A DNA stretch of 64,000 nt from Rhynochetos jubatus (taxonomy: Eukaryota; Chordata; Aves; Eurypygiformes; Rhynochetidae), in the NCBI GenBank assembly GCA_027574665.1, contig CM050666.1, forward strand, positions 4,030,001 to 4,094,000. Reading direction: 5' to 3'. Made by a program: the position numbers and the translations under genes. Below, one piece after another: positions 36,372 through 48,337 of the stretch; position 1 is the stretch's first letter; each line of letters starts with the position of its first letter. The notes below the pieces were generated by a model that was not told the origin of the DNA, ran no database searches, and worked only from the letters and a program-made list of their open reading frames with translations.

Positions 36372-36575
36372 TGAATATTTATATAGCACTTTATCATTTT
36401 CAAAGCTTTTTAATGAGCATTTTTAAGTGAACCTCGCAGCATCCTGTGATTAGGGACACAAGGTTATTGTCTTACTGCGGCTGGAGTTGAGACCAAGTCT
36501 TGTTTGAATGGCACAATGGCTGCAAAGCAAAGATACGAGTTCGAGGTCCTCACGTCGCTAAACCTCACCACTTTC
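36372..36575 (-). repeat. MIR-family SINE, antisense, possibly near full length
   Basis: Read on the plus strand, the order is that of a reversed amniote MIR: ATATTTATATAGCACTTTAT, CATTTTCAAAGC, GAACCTCGCAGCATCCTGTG, then GAATGGCACAATGGCTGCAA and GAGTTCGAGGTCCTCACG. These line up with the 3' tail, the CCTCACAACACCCCTGTGAGG module, the core, and the tRNA-derived box B (GTTCGA) of the family. The good preservation for so old a repeat, next to enhancer-like sequence, hints at retention by selection. Confidence 0.55.
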
Positions 36576-37034
36576 CATATATTATGGGCAAGATTGTTGG
36601 AAGTGCCTCAGTAATTGTCTAACTCTGCTTCCGCTCAGAGCAGAGTGAGTTTTAGCAGAGGAGTGCAGGAGAAAACAATTAGAACATGTTCAGTACTTTC
36701 AATAAAGTTCCCCTCTCTGTTTGCATACTGCCAAGATGCCTTTAAGAATTTAGTGTGGTCAAGGGGATAGGGAGATAAATAATATAAACCGAGGAAAGGA
36801 GGCTTCGGGCTGATTTACTGAAGCCTCTTAGCTAAATTCTTTCCACTCATAATCCGTGAGAGGTGGAGCTTTTTGTCTGCAGTGTCTGTGCATTTCCCAT
36901 CTTACAGAAAAACTCCAAGTGCACTCAGTGCTCGAAATTAGTTCGGGGATAGAGGTGTTTGAGGTAAGAGACAAATGTTGATGGGGGTGCAGGGCACACG
37001 GTGCCTGTGCCTGGCCTGCCATTAGGCGTTGGGT
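36576..37034. other. Non-coding stretch between MIR pieces
   Basis: Nothing specific is found. A 64-codon minus-strand frame at its right end has no features. Confidence 0.5.
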
Positions 37035-37170
37035 GTGTTTGCGCTTTCTCCTATTGCTCAGAGCATCAGTTCCCCTGTTTCACAAAGGAGGAATGATGGC
37101 ACTTACCTCCTTTGCAGAGTGCTTTTGAATCTGGCCTTGAAAAACACAGCGTAAGAGCTGGGTTCAGAGC
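37035..37170 (+). repeat. MIR-like SINE 3' half
   Basis: CATCAGTTCCCCTGTTTCAC, AAAGGAGGAATGATGGCACT, TACCTCCTTTGCAGAGTGCT and TTTGAATC match the MIR sequence CTCAGTTTCCCCATCTGTAA...AATGATACTTACCTCCTTTGTAAAGTGCTTTGAGATC block for block. The GCGTAAGAGCTGGGTTC end follows the TATAAGAGCTAGGTAT tail. Confidence 0.75.
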
Positions 37171-37864
37171 TCTTGGCTCCTCACAGAACCAGCCTCTGCT
37201 CTCGTCTTAAAGTGGATTTTTCACTTATTTATTGTCTTCCTTTTTTGAAACCAACTTGATATTTGTGGTGGGAGGGGAAAGGAAATAAGAAAATAATCTT
37301 CTGCCAAGCTTTACTTAGTTTGACCTCTGTATTTGCTGCAGATGGCGCAGCTCAGATACCTCCTCTGCTGTGGTCCATACTCATTGCGTAGGCTTAGGTG
37401 TGGCCTGTCTAGATGCTAGTTCCCTGTGAGCCGTGGTGGAGTCATCCTTCCACTGAGCCAACCCTGCTGAACCCCAAACACCAGCACAGCCATTGCTTCT
37501 GCTGGTCACATCACCACTGCTTTCGCCATGGCTTTGGTGATGTCTGCTTTGGCTTTGCCTCAGTGTTGGCACTGAGTTTTCCTTGGTACAGCAGCTGCTG
37601 GATTATGGAGACTTGATCCTGGTCTGGTAGAAGAAGGAGAGGTCATATATCGTGTGTCTTCCCCTTGTTTTCCTTCCTTTTTGGGAAGCTGTTTGGACGT
37701 TGCAGGAGTCGTGGCAGGAGATGCACATGCTGAATCCATGGCTAAAAGGGACACTGCAGGCTTTCAGCCACTTCCCTCTTCTGCAGATTCCTCACTGTGC
37801 AACCTCTGCCTGAGCAGCTGACAGTCCTTTGATGACAGCCCCAGAGAGTTAATGAACTAAAAGG
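37171..37864. other. Non-coding stretch, nothing firm
   Basis: A strong acceptor-like site ends at about 37341 (CCTCTGTATTTGCTGCAG) and is followed directly by ATGGCGCAG. The frame closes after about 25 codons and there is no donor. No repeat is recognised. Confidence 0.5.
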
Positions 37865-38040
37865 GCTATGGGTTATCTATTCCCAGAGATTGAGGAGCGT
37901 GAATTAAATGGTCTTTTGGAAGATGGGAAATAATTATTCTTCTGCTTCAAAGCCATGTCCAATTGAATGATGTCGCCAGCACAAATCAGCAATCACAATC
38001 ACTGATGAAGACCCATTAAACAGATTGGGCTGAGTAATGC
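37865..38040. promoter_or_regulatory. Candidate conserved non-coding element
   Basis: GTGAATTAAATGG, GGGAAATAATTATTCTTC, CCAATTGAATGATG, AATCACAATCACTGATG and CCATTAAACAG give many homeodomain, SOX and POU-type cores in complex sequence without a frame. Confidence 0.4.
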
Positions 38041-38494
38041 ACAGGAAAAAATGTCAGGAGCATCTTTAAATCTGAGTCTCTCAGCCCTACAATGGTCTTT
38101 TTTTTCTTCTTTTGCTTTCTTTTTTTAAAACAGAAACTCTTTAAGTGCCTAGCGCTTCCCGATCTCAGCACTTTAAAGCTGGAAATAGCTAGGAATGCAC
38201 TTCTGCACCATCCCTGATGGAAAGGCAAGGACTTGAGTAGCCAGGTTTCCTGGGTATTGTCTGGGATATCAGAAGGGTATTGTTTAGGATATGCAAAGGA
38301 AAGAAACCTTTTGGGAAAAGGCTTGGGCAAGACCAGTCGGGAGTTCCTCCACTCCCAGCTCTGGTATATTGTTCCGTACAGCACTTCCTTCGGGCTGAGG
38401 CTGGGGAAGGAGCAGGCTTCCCCAGGGCCAATGCTTCTGTGTGCGTCCAAGAGAAGGGTGAGTGTTGAGTGATCCTTACTGAAAGAAAGACACA

Positions 38495-38620
38495 TTCTTC
38501 TGTAGTTTAACTATTGCAAAAGCGACATAATGAAGTCAAACATTAGGGCATGATCATTAGGGGAATTCATTAGAAACGCTTGGCTGTACAGTGAATTCAG
38601 TTGGAAGTTATGAACTATAA
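38495..38620. promoter_or_regulatory. Candidate conserved non-coding element (weak)
   Basis: CGACATAATGAAGTC, CATGATCATTAGGGG and GAATTCATTAGAAACGC pack several ATTA cores in about 125 bp of complex sequence. Confidence 0.3.
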
Positions 38621-38854
38621 CTCTTCAGTGTTATTGGAGGGAGGCAAATCTTGTTTCAGTGTTTTGCTTTTTCACCATATGAGCTGTAACTTCAAGGAAC
38701 TTGTACCAAAGGTAAACTTTGCCATTTTGCACACATGCCAGGGAAACAGGTCATTAGGTTGGGCACCGGGTTAACTGACTGGGTGAAGTCTGGCATCTCC
38801 TCCAGAGAACAGCAAGTTATACAAATGGTAAAAGGCCCATATTTAGCAGTTGTC

Positions 38855-38950
38855 ACTTGTGATCAGACCCAGGGTCTACCTAGTCCACTGGCGTGGCTCT
38901 TACTAGTTAGTTGCTGCATAATCTACTTCCCTGTTATGCCTCATCTTGAT
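38855..38950 (+). repeat. Possible ancient LINE-type fragment
   Basis: TGATCAGACCCAGGGTCTAC followed by CTAGTCCACTG resembles the motif GGATCAGACCAAGGGTCCATCTAGTCCAG of old CR1-related repeats in reptiles. Only this short core is recognisable. Confidence 0.35.
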
Positions 38951-39449
38951 CCCAAACTTGTTACATCACAACAGTCACAAAACAGATTGCAAAGGGGCAG
39001 TGACACAGGCATTTTGCGGAGGTGTAGCGAAAGACAAATGTTGTCTTAGGGCTGTACTAAATAACAATCCTGGATTTTTTTTAAGGAGGATGCTCTGGGG
39101 TTATGTTGAAGATGTGGAGAAGGAGTGGTAGCAGCCCTGTAGGGAGCATCATCAGACTCTGAGACCCTCAGCACCTACGTGGGTTTCAGTTGGACAGCAA
39201 CAGTGTCTTCATCTGGGCTGACTTCACTGGCAGTGGTGAAAAAGACATTTCTGAGGCAATTTATCTTAAAGGAGCCATCCAAACCAGGTCAGATGGAGTA
39301 TGGCCTGGAAATGCCCGTTTCTTTCCATTTATGATAAAACAGAGTGGAGTTTACTAGCTCAGTTGTAGCAATCCAACAGGAGTTGGAAGGGATCTGACCC
39401 CTAATCTCAGAACAACGTTTCAATTTTCATTTTCCTTCCCTCCCTGCAG
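38951..39449. other. Non-coding stretch upstream of exon candidate
   Basis: GGAGTTGGAAGGGATCTGAC at about 39378 faintly recalls an antisense CR1 end but is too short to call. The pyrimidine tract of the exon candidate lies at 39424-39447. Confidence 0.4.
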
Positions 39450-39583
39450 ATACCCACAGATTTCCAGCTGTCACAGGTCTGAAGAAAAGTTTGAAAATGT
39501 GGCCTGAGTGGCATTTGGCTGATACTGCAGCCTACCTGAAACAAAAGCTCCAACAAATCCGATCTGTTCTATTCCCATTAAAG
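39450..39583 (+). other. Candidate internal exon (product unknown)
   Basis: A long pyrimidine tract ending TTCCTTCCCTCCCTGCAG (acceptor at 39448-39449) and a consensus donor AAAG|GTGAGA at 39584 bound a 134-nt segment. One frame, starting at the third base, is open throughout for 44 codons and includes KKSLKMWPEWHLADTAAYLK. The other two frames contain stops. I do not recognise the peptide. The frame would need a phase-1 entry, which does not match the phase-2 exit of 14701-14806, so the two would not splice directly in frame. An open frame of this length in one of three frames occurs by chance roughly one time in three. Confidence 0.3.
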
Positions 39584-41307
39584 GTGAGAGATGTGTACAT
39601 GGGGGTACCGTCTGGGTTCTCCCTGGAACTTGGTTTTGCCTTACTTCAGCCTAGGCAGCAGGAGCAGTGAGGGGGGGGTCTCCATACAGGCTGGTCAAAC
39701 AGCATGTCCTTAATACCAATAATATATTGTCTGCATACAGCATGCACAGTAATGTCATTTGTGTAAAAGCTAGTAAGTCGCTCAGCTGAAAGCTAGGGGA
39801 GGGTTTACCCGAGCCTGCGACTGCGACTGTTACTTTTCTGGTGTGTGGACAGATTGCATGTGTTACTCCTGGGTGTTAACGACTTCTGGTTTGAAGCCTG
39901 TTAGCCAAAATTTATTTAATCAAGAAACTCAGTCCAGTGATGGCCATCGTATCTGTGGATCAGCCTTCCCTAGGTCCTGCTCTGTGCAGTCTAGAACGCT
40001 GCAGAGGGTACTCAGCGGCAGATGCAATATAGCATCTTGCAATGTAGCAAGAAAGGGCTTCACAACAGAAATGTTTGTAACCTCTGAACAAAAACTACTG
40101 GGAGAGCACAGAAATCACGTGGGGACTTTTAGTCTGCATTGGCATACTCTGGTGCTGTTGATTGATATACCTGTTGGATCAAAGCTCTATTCTCCTCTCC
40201 TGGAGTTGATATATGTTGGTAGACCTGATGTCCTCTAGCCGGATGTGGGCATGTTCCAACTCAGTAGCAAGGGCGTTTGTACAAGCAGGGTGGCAAACAA
40301 TGCCTGCTTGTTATGACTGCAGGTTGTTAAAATGCTACTGTGGAGGTTGTGTCATGATGTTGGAATGTGATTCAGTATGAAATGCACAGGAGTGTTTTAA
40401 CGGGACATCGTGCAGGTCCCTGCTCAGCTGCAGGAGGATATGAGTGAAAGGCTGCAGGGCATTGCGCTCATATTCCATGTGCACACTGCAGAAACATAGT
40501 TCTTTCAGCCTCTCCTTGTAGGTTTTGTTTTCTGAAGTTCTTCAGCATTTCTTTTGCTCTGTCTTCAGGTTTATCCACTCTTCTTTCTTTCCCTGGAAAA
40601 GCAGTTTCTGAAAATTAGATGCTGCAGTTAACTGAGAACTTACTGTGCCAGAAAGAAATCGCTCCGTGACCTCCACTGGATACAATGCTCCTGGTACTAT
40701 GCTGTGAGATTGGTCTTACTGTAACACTCAGGCACAAAAGCCAGAGGGTTAAAGTGAGAAAAGAATAAATTCCCTGGAAAAAAGGTCTCTTGAGGGAAGT
40801 TAAATCCAGAGGAACCTCTTCTCCCTCTGAAAACTGAAATGATGATGATTGGAGGTTGGAAGAGCATTCTGCAATAGAAACACTGCATGCTTGTCCTGCC
40901 CTTTGAATCTTCCCTAGACACTGACTGTCACAGTTGGGTACAGGACACTGGGCTGAACTGTGGCCTTCCCAGAAGTGACTATTGGTATGAGTTCAGAAAT
41001 AAATGAGACAGAGACACGAAGGAACAAGTGCCTTGTTCTGCTGCTAGTGTGCTGGGCGGCAGCTTTGTCTTGTGGCCTTCCTACAAGAAAGAACAATTGA
41101 GGGTTTGGACAAGCCTGTCCACCACTCGTACTGGGCAGCTGTGCGTAGTCAGTTCAGTGGGATTAATAGGATGCATTCATTAGTGTATGGTTTGATGGGA
41201 AATTTGGAGGTGCTGGAAAATTGTCTTGTGCCAGACTGGAGGGAAAATCCTGAAAAATGTCACGTGCTGACAGACTAAATGGAAGAAATGTTAAGTTTTG
41301 CCTAGTT
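39584..41307. other. Non-coding stretch, nothing firm
   Basis: It contains a 131-codon plus-strand frame (39843-40238) with no domain or splice support, and a G run at about 39670. No repeats are recognised. Confidence 0.5.
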
Positions 41308-41373
41308 GAAATGTTTTGTTTTGTCGTCTCTATGAAAAGCTGAGAAAAGGAAAAAATCAAAATGAAACGTTTC
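41308..41373. repeat. Decayed palindromic repeat
   Basis: GAAATGTTTTGTTTT (41308-41322) and AAAATGAAACGTTTC (41359-41373) are inverted copies with 12 of 15 matches. The GAAACGTTTC motif is typical of an old palindromic element seen in reptile and bird genomes. Confidence 0.45.
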
Positions 41374-42534
41374 AAAATTTAATTAAACTGCACAGAAAGC
41401 TCTTTTGAACAAAAAGCAAATGTCTTCGGTGGCTGTTCAAGCAGCATGTTCTGATTATTTCAGAATTTTTTCTCCCCAATTTTTTTTTTTCCTTGGGTCT
41501 GGAAATACGGTAACACCAAACCATTCCTAGAAAAAAGGTTTTGGCTTGGATGAATTCAAGTTTTTCAACAACAACATATTTTGTGAGAAAATTCCCTGCT
41601 GCTTCTGTTCATCAATAAAGTTGATGAGTTTAACCAGTCTCATGGCTGGCTGGGGAAAAAAAGATCCCCCAGTTAGAGAAGTGGATAAATAACTTGGCAC
41701 AAAGTCCTTCTCTGTTGACTCAGTTTGCTTTGTGGACCCGGGCACGATTGTCATAATAAATTAAAGCATGAACATTCCCATTTGTCACTTCACCACTTCC
41801 TCTTGCTGCCTTCCAACATGTGGTAAAACCATTAGTTTTAACACAGAGAGAGAAGACCAGATGAGGGGAGGAGGATAATGCTAGAATTAAGGGGAGTGAG
41901 GAGGAAGGGGAAGACTTGCAGGGTGGAGCAACTGCATCACCAGAGCAGACACAGCACCAGTTGCGTATTTACAGGGGCATCGGCGTGTTAAAGTTATCGG
42001 GGTTTATCTTATCATCTTTCTCTGGAGGAGGAAAAAAGCGATGATGGCTCTTCTGGGAGTCACTAATAACCACCCTCCAAATTCTTAGGGTGTCCCAAAA
42101 TCTAAGGGTAGAGAAGGGCTCCGCTCAGTCACACCCTGCCCCAGTTTTTTAACGAGTTGTGTGCTGATCTGTTCGCACGTACGATGGTCCTTGCTGTCTC
42201 TTCAGCTTCTCTTCGTTGCTCCTTGCCATCATCTGCGGTAATTTCCTAAAGCTAAAGGAGGATGTGTTCAGATCAGGCGCCTTGTTGACAAGGTGTGAAC
42301 AGATTGATGGCCATCCCATCCCACCTGGCTTCACAGGAATAGACTCGGCCCAAGCGGGCTTTCCGGGAATCCCCCCCGAACCTGAGCCCCTGCAGAAACA
42401 GAGGCTTTCAGCTTTGAATAAGAGCAGAGGTCAAACTCCGCAACAGAGAAGCGGGGGGGTGGGGGTGTATGTGTGTGATGGGAAGCTCAGAAGAATGTAA
42501 GTTTGGGATGTGAAAGCATCGCCCTCCTGAGTTA
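41374..42534. other. Non-coding stretch, nothing firm
   Basis: The end of this stretch is G-rich (GCGGGGGGGTGGGGGTG near 42450). An AT-rich complex patch lies at about 41745-41800. Short frames only. Confidence 0.5.
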
Positions 42535-42640
42535 TGATTATTTATTGTCATGGTAGTGCCTAGAGGCCCCAGCCTCGTTGTGCTGAGGACTCCACAGACA
42601 TCTAATGAAGAGACAGTCCCTGCCTGGAAGATGAATGAGG
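42535..42640 (+). repeat. Ancient amniote interspersed repeat fragment
   Basis: GATTATTTATTGTCATGGTA, GTGCCTAGAGGCCCCAGCCT, CGTTGTGCTGAGGACTCCAC and AAGAGACAGTCCCTGCCTGG follow the order of a common reptile and bird repeat (TATTACGGTAGCGCCTAGGAGCCCCAG...ATTGTGCTAGG...AAAGACAGTCCCTGCC). I recognise the sequence but not with certainty its class. Confidence 0.65.
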
Positions 42641-43734
42641 AAAACCGCCCTAAAGGGGGCTGGGAACAGGTGTGGCATGTATCCATCAAGCTGATGGAGC
42701 ATGTTTATGAGGTGCGTATGTAAGCATATGCAAGTGTAAGAGGGACAGCAAGAGAAGGTGGAAGTTGGATGTCAGTTGTCATCTCCCTGGCTCTCAAGAA
42801 GGGGTTTTACTTTTTCAAAATTATTTTTATTCTCACCTTTCTTCTCCGGTAATGATTATCCACAGGTAAGATAAGAATTAACAAAAAAGTTTGAGTGATT
42901 TTGCTGAAAGCCTGGTTGCCGAAGGACATATAGGATTCAATAACTCACGCTGTATCTTTCAGCAAGTCACTTCTGCTTAGGCTGTTTTTAAAGGTGATTG
43001 GGTACCTCACCCCCATCATGTGTTTTTTTATAAGACTAGAGGTTTTTTAATCTTTTAGTGTTTCAGCTTTATGAAGTTTAAGCGAATAAGAAAGCAAATG
43101 AACAACGAAGTAAGTTTTTGCCTGAGCAGCAGATTTAATGAAGCCTGGTTTCCCCATGGACTTGTACCTTGTGTCTTACAACTCAGACACCTGGTGACAT
43201 CTCTGTCCTTGCTGTGTCCCCAGCCATGCTAGGGCTGGACAAGGCATAAAACATATTGTTGGGAGCTTTCGGGTAGGGACCTGCTGCTGCTGCTCATGAC
43301 AGGGAAGCTGCTGAGGTTTTACTGCCTTTCCTTCATTTGGAAAACTCACTTGAAACATCTGCCCCGCTGTCAGATTTGTCCAAGGTTGGATCATGGGCCT
43401 GAAATTTATGTGATGAGAAGAGAAATCAGCAAACATACTGGCAACACAATCACAGATGATGTGATCTGGGGGGGAATTGGGCTGGCACTGGTGATCACTG
43501 GCTTATAGCAACCTCCTGGAAGCCTAGGGGTAAGAATTGCTAAATATTGAGGAATGTTTGCTTGTTAAGAGTTAATGAAATAACTGCTCTGAAGCTCATA
43601 AAAGAGAAAGGAACAGAGCATTCTGCACGTCAGTGGGACATGGTGGTTCTTGAGTACTTCAGGGAGAAGAAGGAGCAGGAGAGAGATGTATAAATTTCTT
43701 TCTTTTAGTTCTTAGAACAATCACCACCAAGAAG
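42641..43734. other. Non-coding stretch, nothing identified
   Basis: Isolated donor-like ATCCACAG|GTAAGA near 42866 has no acceptor partner. Nothing else. Confidence 0.5.
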
Positions 43735-43945
43735 AAACTTGGCTATTCTTAGTTGCATCTAGGGGCTATGCATAATCTTTCCTGCTGAATTATGGAATAT
43801 GATAGCTTTTATTAAATCCATTACAATTACAGCCTCTCTGCTGCACAGGTTTAGAATATGGAATAAGTAGGGTGCATAATTTCAAATAAATATTTAAGAT
43901 TTTGATGCGTGATACATTTTCAGACTCCTAGGAGATAGAATTATA
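43735..43945. promoter_or_regulatory. Candidate conserved non-coding element
   Basis: GGGGCTATGCATAATC (octamer-like ATGCATAAT), GCTGAATTATGGAATATG, CTTTTATTAAATCC, ATTACAATTACAG and GGTGCATAATTTC occur in about 200 bp without repeats or frames. Confidence 0.4.
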
Positions 43946-45649
43946 CTTAGTTAGGGCTGTTTTCTTTTAATTCACACAAACTTTCCTATCCAGCTACTTC
44001 ATAGTGCTGAATACTTTTTTTAAAAAGTCTTTGTCCTGGGGAAAAGATTGTGGTTGCTGTAGTTTTGCCCTAGATTTTGTTTATATTGGTGACTTGGGCC
44101 TTCTCTAAAGTAGCTGGACATATAAAGTCAGAAAGAGAAGTTTTAGGAAAGTTGGATCTAATCTTTGGATGCATGCAACTGGAAAAAAATATTCATAGAA
44201 ATTTTGGCACAAAATTAGGAAATCCTAATTTGGACAAATTCTGTTGAACAAAGAAGTAACAAGTGTATATTATTCCAGAATTTGGATTGTGTGTCTTTGC
44301 AAGGGACACAGGATGTTTGAACATGGCTGTTGCCCTGGATCCCAGCTAGCAGCTGCTGTTGGGCTCTTGCCTGCTTATGGCCTTTCTCCTCTGCAAAGCT
44401 GTCAGCAGCAGAGTCATCTGGATGAGTGTGCAGGGGGTGCCTGAGCATGGCCAAGTGGAAGCTCCTTTTCTTGGCCTTGCTGCGTCCCTGCCTGGGCAGA
44501 TTATGTCCACAGGCATGTAAGAGAGATGATGTCCCTCATCAGCACTGGTCTGAGCCTGTCCGTGTGTCACCAAGAAATATTTGTGGGTAGCCTTGGCTGT
44601 CCAAGCTGTCAGCTCTTTGCTGGCTACTCAGCAGCTCCTGAGTAATGGGGTTTCAGCCTCTCACCAAAACTTACTCACTGAAGAAACAGTGGGAGTGCCA
44701 CTGGCATGGGAGGTTACAAGCGTGCTGCTCCTAGCCTTGTGCTAGTTGCTTCACAAACCCCACTACTGATAGGAATACCTGATCGCCATAGTAGCAAGGA
44801 CAACAAGGACATCGTCAGAAACTCCCAGGGGAAGCAGACAGGGGTAGCTCACTGCTTCCCTTGCAGAGTGCCCAGACGATTGACACTGGAGCTCTTGTAG
44901 AGCAGCTAACCACTTGGCCTCTTTGGGAAGCAAGGATGGAAATTTCTGAGTGTGAGGGCAAGAGGAATACCCCCTCTGTCTGATTCTGTATTCTTCCTTT
45001 GTCTTCCCCACACCTGCTCCCTTTCCTCTTCCGTTCTTCCCACCCACCCTTCAAGAAGATGCTCTAGGTGTTGGCTTTGACTTGGCTGCCAATACTCCAC
45101 GGAGATGTGTTAATGATGACTGGCAGGTTTTAAAAGCACTGTTTCAACACCTTGCTGTCACCACACCTCATACTTCAGCAGCTTAGCACATGTTCCAAGG
45201 TGTTTAAAGAGCTTCCCATGCAGCCCTTTTCCAGGCACTAACCTCTTGCCAGGAGCAGTAGCAGCTCCTGACCGCACTTTTCTGGCTGCGACCTTGTTAG
45301 TATTTGCCTACGACATGTAAATGAGCAGCGCGGTCGTTAGCTAGCGAAATGTGTAATGTTTTCCATTGTGTGGAAGGCTCAGAGCTGACAAGAGCGGAGC
45401 CTGTGTTCCAAAGTCTAAAGCAGTTGGCAGGTTTCTCAGTACCAGTTTTTTATGCCCCCGAGTGGGTTATGGAGCGGAAAAGGGGGTGGAGAGGAAAGGA
45501 GAGGGAGGAATGTGTGTGGATGTATGGTGGGGGGAGAGTTAGCGGGAGAGAAGGGCCATTTGCAAGCCACCAGCTTTGAATGTAACTCGCATGGGCCTTG
45601 TGGTGGTGCTGAAGGGCCTGTTGTACTCGTTTGATTGACTCTAGGCTTA
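43946..45649. other. Non-coding stretch
   Basis: It contains a short CpG-bearing, octamer-like patch at about 45310-45350 (GACATGTAAATGAGCAGCGC) and a purine-rich block at 45475-45555. Overlapping frames of up to 94 codons have no domain. Confidence 0.5.
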
Positions 45650-45790
45650 ATGCTGCTTGCCACTTACCAGCACTTGTCTTTGCTCATTAGCAGGGGGATT
45701 GTGGGCAAATATTTAGATATTCAAGAGAGGAAATGTTAATCTTTGCAGTGTTCACTGAATATTTAAATGAGGCAGCAGGCAGTTTTGCTC
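45650..45790. promoter_or_regulatory. Candidate conserved non-coding element (weak)
   Basis: CTTTGCTCATTAGCAGGGGG, GGGCAAATATTTAGATATTC, AGGAAATGTTAATC and GAATATTTAAATGAGGCAGC form an AT-leaning complex block with no coding frame. Confidence 0.35.
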
Positions 45791-46929
45791 TGTGTTTGAC
45801 CTAGACTTACAGTGTTGAGGAAATGCTGGAGTCTCGGGATGAATTTATAGTCCAGCGTCTCCCCACTGCTGGGGTTCAGGTCATGCGGTGAAGTTCAGTC
45901 CTTTTCAGAAAAGGCAGTGCAGTCAGTCTATGCAAACCCTACTCAACACATGGCATGGAAGCTTTGGTCTGGCCAGTTTTAGGCACAGAGAAGTGCAATC
46001 CACACAAAGCTAGAATCATACTGGCTGTGTTGTAGACCCTCTGCTCCGTAGACAGGAGATGCCTCACAGTGACGGTTGAAGAGAGTGATGATTAGTGATT
46101 GCTGGTAGCCTGGTCACTCAGGGTGCTCCTGGCAATAGAAGATGAGAAAAACAGGGATATTCTCTTGGTTTGGACAGGCATGTCTCCCAAATAGAAGTAT
46201 GAATTAGGAACGAAACAAGTTTGGAGATGAACATGGTATTCGTGCTGGTGTCCTGATGTCCCTCATACTGACCCAGTGGATGATGGATAGGCTACTTATC
46301 TCCTTGGAGTATGAAACGGTCTCGGGTGGAGTTAGTCTGCACAGACAAACTGGTATGAGAAGTGTCTTACATCACATGTTATTACCCAGAACTTTTCTCT
46401 AAATCTACTTAACTTGGGTTTATGTCCCTGTCCATGTTCCTTGGGTTTCTTTCTGGAATTATTCTAGACACCAAACGTGGAAGCAGCAAAATCTAATCTG
46501 AGAATGTTGCAACTTTGCAGGAAATTAATATTGAATTAGCACTTCCTGATATCTTCTCTTGAGTCTTGATTATTTTGTATCAGAATAAGATCAGGAATGT
46601 TTTGTGTAGGGTGTATGTCCTGTTTGAATTTTGGATAGTTAGTATCTACAATTGTTCCTTAGAGAAAAGCTCTAGACTAGGAGTTACTTAGGGGAATAAT
46701 TTCAATGGCTAAGGTTCAAAGACAAATGTATCTGTATACGTCATAACTGATGAAGGGCCAAGAAGATCAAATCTGGCAGGTGCCTATTTAATCCATATTT
46801 TAAGGGAGCATAGCCTGAAATGAGCTTTACAAGGTAAGGGAGTAGGTAAATTCAAGCCAGGTTCTGCCAGGTGGTGAACAGCTACCCGGATCCAATAGCA
46901 TTTCTCTGGATCAGAACCTTTATGTTTAA
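45791..46929. other. Non-coding stretch, nothing identified
   Basis: No open frame of note, recognised repeat or splice pair. Confidence 0.55.
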
Positions 46930-47010
46930 GGCAATTCGGTTAACCTGAAATTATTCTCATTTAATTTGATTAATTTGCATCAAAGTCACCTGAGAAATTA
47001 CTTACTTATT
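46930..47010. promoter_or_regulatory. Short TAAT-rich candidate element
   Basis: CTCATTTAATTTGATTAATT followed by TGCATCAAAGTC has four homeodomain cores and a TCF/LEF-like TCAAAG in about 40 bp. Confidence 0.3.
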
Positions 47011-48337
47011 CCTAAACACAGTCACTGGGTACGTCCTGAGAGGGTGAAGTGGAAAACACATATACGGATTTCAGTATTGACAGAGTTCCTGAACACAGTT
47101 TCGTTATGATTTCTGTCTCGCATATCCCAGTAGCTGCTAGTCAATTCGATATTTCTCCAGTAAATCTGAGGCTTAGAGAATCACTTGGGAGTTGTAGAAC
47201 TCTTTCAGTGGAAATTAAAAGCCAGTTACTGTAGGTTCAGGCACATCTGACAGTTCCACCCCGTGTGCTGTGCATCCGTTCGTGGCTGTGCCCTCTTACC
47301 TGGGATCTCTTCCTGATTTTCCTTTGGCATTTTTCCTTTTGTCTTTATTTGTCCTTTTCTTTATGTTGTACTGTTGCTTTGGGGAATTCTGGGGAGGACA
47401 GCTACCTCTTGTTCCACTCTCCATTTGACCTTCCCTCAAGACCGGGGGTCAGCAATGCTCACCACGGTTTTATACCGCACGAGCCAGCTGTCTGCTGGAA
47501 AGCAGCAGCAGATACATTGCACTGAAGCCAACTGGTGACCCAACAGATAGCAGTGACTGTAGTCACAGCCACAGCAACAGCTTTTAATGATGCCAGTGTG
47601 TTCCAATTGCCAACCTGGTGGTGATAGGCACCAGTTCTCTCGTTTATACCATCTGGTTTCGCTAATCATGGCTTTTTTGGATTGTTGGTGCCAGATTGGC
47701 ATAGCTTTTCCATGCATACAGTGAGAGGCTCCCTGTGTTTCATTTTTGAAATGCCCTCTCTGAGTCTGCTCTCAATGTCAGACTTTTTTGTTGTTGTTCT
47801 TCCTGACTAACCCTGGCATTGTGTTCAGAAAACTCTGGCTCGTAGCTCTCCACAGATATAGGGCACTCGCTGCTCTAGGGAGTAACGCGGTAATGGGAGA
47901 GAGCATCAGAGAGTCTCCTGCAGTTAGATTTGTCAGCTGCACTCGAGTGCATCACACCCGGCAGAGTCAAATTCCTGGTGCCGCTTCTTCCACTGATACT
48001 GCCTTGTCACAGCTTTTTCTCCTCCTCCATTACCTCTGCCTGGAGCCCAGCGGGAGTGGAAAGGTTGGAGGGGGGGGCAACATTAAAAAAACCTAGAGGG
48101 GCCTAACACCAGACATATTCCCACCTGTAGAGTGCAGATCCTTTGCAGGGAGCATCCCCATCTTTGTGCTGTCCGAGGGTTGCTCTGCAGTCACTGTTTA
48201 AGCCATCTGATTTTGCAGTCAAGGTAGGTGTAGGAAAATAAAAGCATGTTTAACTGGGGCTTGTGCCAAAGACGCAGTATGATGTATCTCTAGGTGGAAA
48301 CAGGCTTCATGTCTCCATCCATCGTCTTCCTCTGCAG
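47011..48337. other. Non-coding stretch upstream of exon candidate
   Basis: Frames of up to 102 codons lack features. A G8-9 run lies at about 48070. Confidence 0.5.

Noticed and set aside
39370-39400. GGAGTTGGAAGGGATCTGAC as an antisense CR1 end
   Set aside because: The match is too short and lacks both the terminal repeats and the adjoining 3' region.
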